From Lachnospiraceae bacterium (lineage in GTDB: Bacteria; Bacillota; Clostridia; Lachnospirales; Lachnospiraceae), in assembly GCA_009774215.1 (NCBI GenBank), contig VSNH01000123.1, positions 1-10,302 of the forward strand: a stretch of 10,302 nt of DNA, given 5' to 3'. Within the stretch, counting starts at the first letter, position 1; each line of letters begins with the position of its first letter. Of the stretch, positions 5,604-10,302 are shown in pieces. The notes under the pieces were generated by a model. The model ran no database searches. It saw nothing but the letters and a program-made list of their open reading frames with translations, and was not told the origin of the DNA. A program made the position numbers and the translations under genes.

Positions 5604-6983
5604 ATGTATCAGATTGATTTTCACAAGCCAATCCGCATTTATTTTATCGGAATCGGCGGTATCAGCATGAGCGGCCTTGCAGAGATTCTCCTGGCTGAAA
5701 ACTTTACGGTATCAGGCTCCGACCGCGCTCCTTCTGAGCTGACCCGTATGCTGGAAGACCGCGGTGTTAAAGTTTTTTACGGGCAGAAGGAAGAAAATCT
5801 CACAGACGACATTGACCTTGTCGTATATACCGCCGCCATCAAAAGCGACAATCCCGAGCTGCTTGCCGCAAAGAAGTTAAACATTCCCACGCTGACCCGG
5901 GCGGAGCTTTTAGGGCAGATGATGAAAAATTACGAAACGCCCATCGCCGTAAGCGGCACCCACGGGAAAACGACTACAACCTCCATGATTTCCCAGATTC
6001 TTCTGAACGCAGATGCCGACCCTACCTTGTCCATCGGCGGCATCTATCGACCAATCGGCGGCAATATCAGAGTGGGCGCATCCGAGCTTTTTGTCACGGA
6101 GGCCTGCGAGTACACAAACAGCTTTCTGAGCTTCTTTCCGAAAATCGGCATTATACTTAATATAGAAGAGGATCATCTGGACTTCTTTAAGGATCTTGCG
6201 GATATCCGGGAGTCCTTCCACCGTTTCGCACTCCTTTGTCCGAAGGACGGCGCCCTCATTATCAACGGCGATATCGAACGGTATGAAGAACTCACGAAAG
6301 ACCTATCCTGCCGCGTGATTACCTATGGCTTTTCTTCCGGCAAAGACTATACCGCCTCGCAGATTACTTATGATGACGCAGGCTTTCCCTCCTTCCTTTT
6401 GTGTGACAAAGAAGGCAGAGAGCGCAGGTTTTCTCTGCGGGTGCACGGGGATCACAATATCCTGAACGCTCTGGCTGCCATCGCCTTGGCGGATCTGCTC
6501 GGGCTTTCGGATGAGGTAATCCACGCGGGGCTCCTTGCATTCACCGGAACGGACAGACGTTTCGAATACAAAGGGCAGGTGAACGGCATCAACATTATTG
6601 ACGACTACGCCCATCACCCCACGGAGATCCGTGCCACCTTAAACGCTGCCCTGCAGTACCCCCACAAGCGAATCTGGTGCGTGTTCCAGCCCCACACCTA
6701 CACGAGAACCAAAGCTTTTCTGGCGGAATTCGCCTCCGCCCTCTCCCTGGCTGACGAGATCGTCCTGGCAGATATCTACGCCGCCAGAGAGAAGGATACG
6801 CTGGGCATCAGCTCCGAAACTCTGCAGGAAAAGATCCGCTCGCTCGGACATTCCTGCCATTACTTCCCTACCTTTGAGGCGATAGAAAATTATCTTCTGA
6901 AAAATTGCACAAAGGATGACTTGTTGATAACTATGGGCGCGGGCGACGTCGTAAAAATCGCTGAAAACCTGTTACAGAAATAA
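5604..6983 (+). CDS. murC: UDP-N-acetylmuramate--L-alanine ligase
   Basis: MurC joins L-alanine to UDP-MurNAc using ATP, the first amino acid addition in cytoplasmic peptidoglycan precursor synthesis. The 459-residue protein shows the three Mur ligase domains: an N-terminal UDP-binding Rossmann fold with IGIGGISMSGLAE (15-27), a central ATPase with P-loop GTHGKTTTT (118-126), EACEYTNSFL (166-175), NIEEDHLDFF (186-195) and HGDHNILNALAA (281-292), and a C-terminal domain opening with DDYAHHPTE (333-341) and FQPHTYTRT (361-369). These motifs separate MurC from MurD, MurE and MurF. I chose the ATG at 5604 because AGGGAG lies 7 nt upstream and the promoter at 5544-5572 would be inside a longer version. 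It stands alone, not in a dcw-type cell-wall cluster, and is followed by a terminator-like stem. Confidence 0.97.
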   Translation: MYQIDFHKPIRIYFIGIGGISMSGLAEILLAENFTVSGSDRAPSELTRMLEDRGVKVFYGQKEENLTDDIDLVVYTAAIKSDNPELLAAKKLNIPTLTRAELLGQMMKNYETPIAVSGTHGKTTTTSMISQILLNADADPTLSIGGIYRPIGGNIRVGASELFVTEACEYTNSFLSFFPKIGIILNIEEDHLDFFKDLADIRESFHRFALLCPKDGALIINGDIERYEELTKDLSCRVITYGFSSGKDYTASQITYDDAGFPSFLLCDKEGRERRFSLRVHGDHNILNALAAIALADLLGLSDEVIHAGLLAFTGTDRRFEYKGQVNGINIIDDYAHHPTEIRATLNAALQYPHKRIWCVFQPHTYTRTKAFLAEFASALSLADEIVLADIYAAREKDTLGISSETLQEKIRSLGHSCHYFPTFEAIENYLLKNCTKDDLLITMGAGDVVKIAENLLQK

Positions 6984-6991
6984 TTATTCAC

Positions 6992-7043
6992 AATATCCAC
7001 AGAAAAGAACCGGGGACAATCCATTTTTTCTGTGGATATTTTT
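6992..7043 (+). terminator. Terminator-like 15-bp stem after murC
   Basis: AATATCCACAGAAAA (6992-7006) pairs perfectly with TTTTCTGTGGATATT (7026-7040), with a 19-nt loop, followed by TTT to give five Ts at 7039-7043. It begins 9 bp after the murC stop. The stem is AT-rich but long enough to terminate. Each arm also contains a DnaA-box-like 9-mer, so the same DNA may serve a second purpose. Confidence 0.6.
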
Positions 7044-7099
7044 GTGGAAAAATCCATACGATTTCATACCGTTTTATCAGGTTGTCCACAATATCCACA
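6993..7099. promoter_or_regulatory. Cluster of five DnaA-box-like 9-mers
   Basis: Against the DnaA-box consensus TTATCCACA, five sites match at 8 of 9 bases within 107 bp: ATATCCACA at 6993-7001 (+), 7031-7039 (-) and 7091-7099 (+), TTTTCCACA at 7043-7051 (-), and TTGTCCACA at 7082-7090 (+). The last two plus-strand sites abut each other. The cluster lies upstream of the DnaD/DnaC operon, 80 bp before its likely promoter. No site is a perfect consensus, and two fall in the arms of a terminator-like stem. A DnaA regulatory or titration site is the leading reading; I see no dnaA, dnaN or AT-rich unwinding tract that would make it an origin. Confidence 0.5.
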
Positions 7100-7175
7100 A
7101 ACAATGGCCCGGTTCGTCATTCATAAACGCATATCCGTTTGTTACAGATTGCCCATTTCTTTTCCCGAGGACAAA

Positions 7176-7184
7176 TGATATACT
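7176..7184 (+). promoter_or_regulatory. Extended -10 promoter of the dnaD-dnaC-prs operon
   Basis: TGATATACT supplies a TGn extended -10 with TATACT at 7179-7184. The expected -35 position (7156-7161, TTTCTT) matches consensus poorly. Transcription would start near 7191, giving a leader of about 75 nt that contains a hairpin: GCAAAA 7194-7199 with TTTTGC 7220-7225, enclosing CAGC-GAA-GCTG (7206-7216). Confidence 0.5.
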
Positions 7185-7267
7185 CTGACATGAGCAAAAG
7201 GGAAACAGCGAAGCTGCGATTTTGCGAATGGCGCGTCTCCAATTTTTATAATATATAGGGGTGTAAA

Positions 7268-8368
7268 ATGGGGTTTTTGACAATTTATCAGGATAATTAC
7301 ACGGATTCCACGGTTATTTCAAACCGTTTTATAGACGAGTACATGCAGGCTGCCAACGATGCCCAGTTAAAGATCTACCTTTATCTGATCCGCATGATGA
7401 GCGCCAGACTCGACACCAGCATAGGCGATATCGCCGATAAATTCAACTACACGGAAAAGGACGTAATCCGCGCCCTCAAATATTGGGAAAGAAATCGCCT
7501 TCTTGTTCTTGACTATGATAGTCAAAAGAATATTATCGGCATTCACCTGATGGACTCCAATACTTCCTCACCGGTTCCTGTCAGTCCTTCCATGGCCGCT
7601 TATCCGAGCGTAACGGCGCCCTTTTCGGCTGCAGCGCCCTCTGCCCGGGCAATCACTTATCCGACCGTGAATGCTGCAGTTCCCGTACCACCGCAGAGTC
7701 ACCCGCGCTCTGTGGAAAAGCCAAATTACACGGCGGATGAGCTCCGGGATTTTAAGGCAAATGAAGATATTGCAAGACTTCTCTTTGTGGCGGAGCAGTA
7801 CCTGAAAAAACCTTTGAGCGCAAACGATATGCGCACCATACTCTTTATCATGGATAAACTGGGATTCTCCGAAGATCTGACCGATTATCTGATCCAGTAC
7901 TGCGTCGACCGCGGCAAGAGGGATTTCCGTTACATAGAAAAAGTGGCCATAAGCTGGGCCGAGCAAGGCATCACCACCCAGAAGCAGGCCGCTTCTCTGG
8001 CAGGAAAATACGACAAGGACGTTTACGAAATCATGCGCGCCCTCGGAAAAAACAATCTCCCCACGGAGACGGAGGTGGCGTATATTGACCGCTGGCGGAA
8101 ACTCTACGGCTTTGAAAGCGATGTAATTCTTACCGCCTGCGAGCGCACGGTACTCGCCACGGACAGCCACCGCTTTGAATATGCGGACAGTATTCTGACA
8201 AGCTGGCATAAGGCGGGTGTTCACCACAAAAGCGATATTAAGTCTCTGGATGAGAACCATCGGCGCAGCAGAGCGAGCCGCCCCACTGCGTCAACAAATA
8301 AGTTTAATCAATTTACGCAAAACGAATATGATTTTGAAGCTCTTGAAAAAGAAATTCTAAGCAACTAA
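7268..8368 (+). CDS. DnaD-domain replication initiation protein with two C-terminal DnaB_2-like repeats
   Basis: DnaD/DnaB-type proteins of low-GC Gram-positives remodel DNA at origins and restart sites and help recruit the helicase loader. This 366-residue protein has an N-terminal winged-helix-like region (about 15-95, with the IADKFNYTEKDVIRALKYW segment), a low-complexity linker rich in Pro, Ala, Ser and Val (about 98-150), then two related helical units at about 160-241 and 252-324. The units end in similar strings, YIEKVAISWAEQGIT and YADSILTSWHKAGVH, which is the conserved end of the DnaD C-terminal domain. A basic tail and a final acidic YDFEALEKEIL (354-364) follow. AGGGG lies 6 nt before the ATG at 7268. 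The next gene encodes the loader, 13 nt away, which supports the role. Confidence 0.85.
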   Translation: MGFLTIYQDNYTDSTVISNRFIDEYMQAANDAQLKIYLYLIRMMSARLDTSIGDIADKFNYTEKDVIRALKYWERNRLLVLDYDSQKNIIGIHLMDSNTSSPVPVSPSMAAYPSVTAPFSAAAPSARAITYPTVNAAVPVPPQSHPRSVEKPNYTADELRDFKANEDIARLLFVAEQYLKKPLSANDMRTILFIMDKLGFSEDLTDYLIQYCVDRGKRDFRYIEKVAISWAEQGITTQKQAASLAGKYDKDVYEIMRALGKNNLPTETEVAYIDRWRKLYGFESDVILTACERTVLATDSHRFEYADSILTSWHKAGVHHKSDIKSLDENHRRSRASRPTASTNKFNQFTQNEYDFEALEKEILSN

Positions 8369-8381
8369 AAAGGAGGCGCCT

Positions 8382-9353
8382 GTGCCGTTAACAAATACGC
8401 AGTACGACCGGATTTTCCGGCAATATGAAGAAAAACAGCGTCAAAGCCGTCTGGAAACCGAGCGCAGGCGGGACTACGTGTATGAGCATTTCCCCCAATA
8501 CCGGATGTTGGAGGATGAAACTGCCTCTCTCTCCGTCGCGCAGGGAAAAAAACTTCTCTTTGGGGATGAAACAGCCCTCGAAAAACTACGGGAAAATCTC
8601 GCCGCTTTAAAGGAACAGAAAAAAAAGCTTCTGCTGGATGCCGGCCTTCCCGCCGATTATTTAGAACCCATCTTTGTCTGTCCCGACTGCCGGGACACCG
8701 GCTATGTCGATCGTGAAAAGTGCCACTGTCTGAGACAGGCGGAAATCTCCCTGCTCTACGAGCAGTCAGGTCTTCAGGAAATGCTTGCAAAAAATAACTT
8801 TTCTCTTTTGTCGTACGAATATCACAGCGGAGAGGATCTCTCACATTTTGAGAAAGCTGTAGAAAACTGTAAGAATTTTATCAAAAATTTTGATTCCGAC
8901 TACCACAATCTCTTTTTTTATGGTACAGTGGGAACGGGAAAATCATTTCTTTCCGGTTGTGTGGCAAAAGAGTTAATGGATCAGGGACATTCCGTAATCT
9001 ATTTTGGAGCGACAGGTCTTTTTGATTTGTTGTCAAGTACCTCTTTTGACACAAAAAGCAGGGAGGAACGGCAAAACACTTACTCCGACCTCTATCAATG
9101 CGATCTGCTTATTATTGATGATCTGGGGACAGAACTGACAAACCAGTTCACGGCGTCCCAGCTCTTTTCGCTTCTAAACGAGAGAAATATAGGAAGAAAG
9201 GCCACCATCATTTCCACAAACCTTTCTCTCAGAGAATTGCAGGACAGATATTCTGACCGCATTTTCTCCCGTATTACAAGTAATTTTGAGGTCTGTAAAC
9301 TCACAGGCCCGGACATTCGTATGTACCAAAAGCGACAGTTGAACAAAAAGTGA
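8382..9353 (+). CDS. DnaC/DnaI-type AAA+ helicase loader ATPase
   Basis: This ATPase is expected to load the replicative helicase on DNA with DnaD-type partners. The 323-residue protein has a charged, probably coiled-coil N-terminus (about 10-85), a Cys cluster at 100, 103, 114 and 116 (CPDC and CHC) that probably binds zinc, and a AAA+ domain: Walker A GTVGTGKS (181-188), Walker B LLIIDD (242-247), sensor-1 STN (278-280) and an arginine-bearing SDRIFSRI (291-298). IstB-like transposition ATPases share the fold, but the Cys cluster, the N-terminal region and the DnaD neighbour favour DnaC/DnaI. The start is GTG at 8382 with a perfect AGGAGG (8371-8376) 5 nt upstream. The stop codon overlaps the ribosome binding site of the next gene, so co-expression is likely. 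Confidence 0.93.
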   Translation: MPLTNTQYDRIFRQYEEKQRQSRLETERRRDYVYEHFPQYRMLEDETASLSVAQGKKLLFGDETALEKLRENLAALKEQKKKLLLDAGLPADYLEPIFVCPDCRDTGYVDREKCHCLRQAEISLLYEQSGLQEMLAKNNFSLLSYEYHSGEDLSHFEKAVENCKNFIKNFDSDYHNLFFYGTVGTGKSFLSGCVAKELMDQGHSVIYFGATGLFDLLSSTSFDTKSREERQNTYSDLYQCDLLIIDDLGTELTNQFTASQLFSLLNERNIGRKATIISTNLSLRELQDRYSDRIFSRITSNFEVCKLTGPDIRMYQKRQLNKK

Positions 9354-9364
9354 GGAACTTTTCT

Positions 9365-10302
9365 ATGAACAGACGTGAGGAGAAACGAAATCTGGAAACA
9401 ATACCCGTCGGCTCTCTGGGGATGATTCCCCTGAAAGGCTGCCACAAGCTCGGCGAAAAGGTTGACTATTATCTGGTAAAATGGCGCACCGAGCGCGAGA
9501 GCGAGCACAAGGACTCTCTCGCCTTCTCGGGTTATCAGCGCAATACCTACGTTCTGGACGCAGACGTGCCAAGGTTCGGTTCCGGTGAAGGAAAAGGCGT
9601 CATCAAAGAGTCTGTGCGCGGCACCGATCTCTATATTCTGGTGGATATAGCCAACTACAGTCTCACCTACTCTCTCTGCGGACACGAAAACCATATGTCC
9701 CCCGACGATCATTATCAGGATTTAAAACGAATCATCGCAGCGGTGGGCGGCAAGGCTAGACGCATCACCGTGATTATGCCTTACCTCTATGAGAGCAGAC
9801 AGCACAAACGTTCCGCAAGGGAATCTCTGGACTGTGCCCTCGCGCTGCAGGAGATGGTAAATATGGGCGTAGATAACATCATCACCTTTGATGCCCACGA
9901 TCCCCGCGTACAGAACGCCATCCCCCTGCACGGCTTTGAGACGGTACAGCCCGCCTATCAGTTTATCAAAGGGCTTTTGACCCATGTAAAGGGTCTGCAG
10001 ATCGACAGCGATCACATGATGGTAATCAGTCCGGATGAGGGCGGCATGACCAGAGCGATCTATATCGCCAACGTGCTCGGTCTGGATATGGGTATGTTCT
10101 ACAAGAGAAGGGACTACACACGGGTCGTAAACGGCAGAAACCCGATTATTGCCCATGAATTTCTCGGCAGTAACATAGAAAACAAAGATATGATTATTAT
10201 CGACGACATGATTTCTTCCGGCGAAAGCGTGCTGGAAGTGGCTGCCGCGTTAAAAGAACGAAATGCAGGTAAGAGTTTCGTCTTCTCCACCTTTGGTCTT
10301 TT
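9365..10302 (+). CDS. Ribose-phosphate pyrophosphokinase family protein, divergent, 3' end cut by the window
   Basis: PRPP synthetase converts ribose-5-phosphate and ATP to PRPP, the precursor for purines, pyrimidines, His, Trp and NAD. The 312 residues visible contain ESVRGTDLYI (82-91), the flexible-loop arginines in SRQHKRSARE (144-153), FDAHDPRVQ (175-183) at the metal/ATP site, VISPDEGGMTRA (220-231), KRRD (247-250) and the PRPP loop IIIDDMISSGES (277-288). The N-terminus is unusual: about 80 residues precede the ESVRG block where typical enzymes have about 45, and the RQDRK of the classic loop reads RQHKR. The frame is still open at 10302, with the PRPP loop about 60 residues later than in a normal enzyme of about 315, so the protein should be near 370-400. 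ATG 9365 has GAGGA 8 nt upstream. The gap from the loader gene is 11 nt. Confidence 0.85.
   Translation, partial: MNRREEKRNLETIPVGSLGMIPLKGCHKLGEKVDYYLVKWRTERESEHKDSLAFSGYQRNTYVLDADVPRFGSGEGKGVIKESVRGTDLYILVDIANYSLTYSLCGHENHMSPDDHYQDLKRIIAAVGGKARRITVIMPYLYESRQHKRSARESLDCALALQEMVNMGVDNIITFDAHDPRVQNAIPLHGFETVQPAYQFIKGLLTHVKGLQIDSDHMMVISPDEGGMTRAIYIANVLGLDMGMFYKRRDYTRVVNGRNPIIAHEFLGSNIENKDMIIIDDMISSGESVLEVAAALKERNAGKSFVFSTFGL

Noticed and set aside
6984..7267. Chromosomal replication origin (oriC)
   Set aside because: There are five near-consensus DnaA boxes but no dnaA or dnaN neighbour and no clear AT-rich unwinding tract, so a regulatory cluster is the more modest reading.
7568..8260. Minus-strand open frame opposite the DnaD gene
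   Set aside because: It is a shadow of a gene with clear family motifs, and its composition mirrors the complement of the Pro/Ala-rich linker.

Overview
The window looks like a chromosomal segment of an anaerobic Clostridia member, most likely Lachnospiraceae. The grounds are Gram-positive-type ribosome binding sites, SpoVG, a paired GlgC/GlgD, a DnaD-domain protein next to a DnaC-type loader with a Cys cluster, and intergenic DNA packed with palindromes. This placement is inferred from gene content and protein style, not from a search. I see no phage, transposase, CRISPR array, rRNA or tRNA.

Left part (minus strand, 1-2564). A SpoVG regulator (2292-2564) ends at a clear intrinsic terminator (2238-2267). 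Downstream of that terminator a strong sigma-A-type promoter (2173-2201) and a roughly 160-nt structured leader drive a polar amino acid ABC transporter ATPase (1282-2007), followed by its lipoprotein binding protein (206-1129). No permease gene lies between or beside them. A folded spacer (1149-1269) separates the two genes, and a run of palindromes (1-201) follows the second.

Middle (minus strand, 2917-5306). glgC and glgD overlap by 4 nt and make ADP-glucose for glycogen synthesis: GlgC has the expected catalytic residues, while GlgD has altered nucleotide-loop residues and is probably the regulatory subunit. The 352-bp gap between glgD and spoVG holds a 133-bp element closed by a 12-bp inverted repeat and filled with smaller hairpins. 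It is the best candidate for an undescribed RNA or interspersed repeat.

Right part (plus strand, 5544-10302). Divergent from glgC is murC, which ligates L-alanine to UDP-MurNAc in peptidoglycan synthesis, with a near-consensus promoter. After murC comes a 15-bp stem terminator embedded in a cluster of five DnaA-box-like 9-mers (6993-7099). A DnaD-type replication initiation protein, a DnaC/DnaI-type helicase loader and a divergent PRPP synthetase (cut by the window end) follow with 11-13 nt gaps, apparently one operon. The position of the DnaA-box-like cluster just upstream of two helicase-loading genes suggests replication-linked control, although an AT-rich terminator could explain part of the motif.
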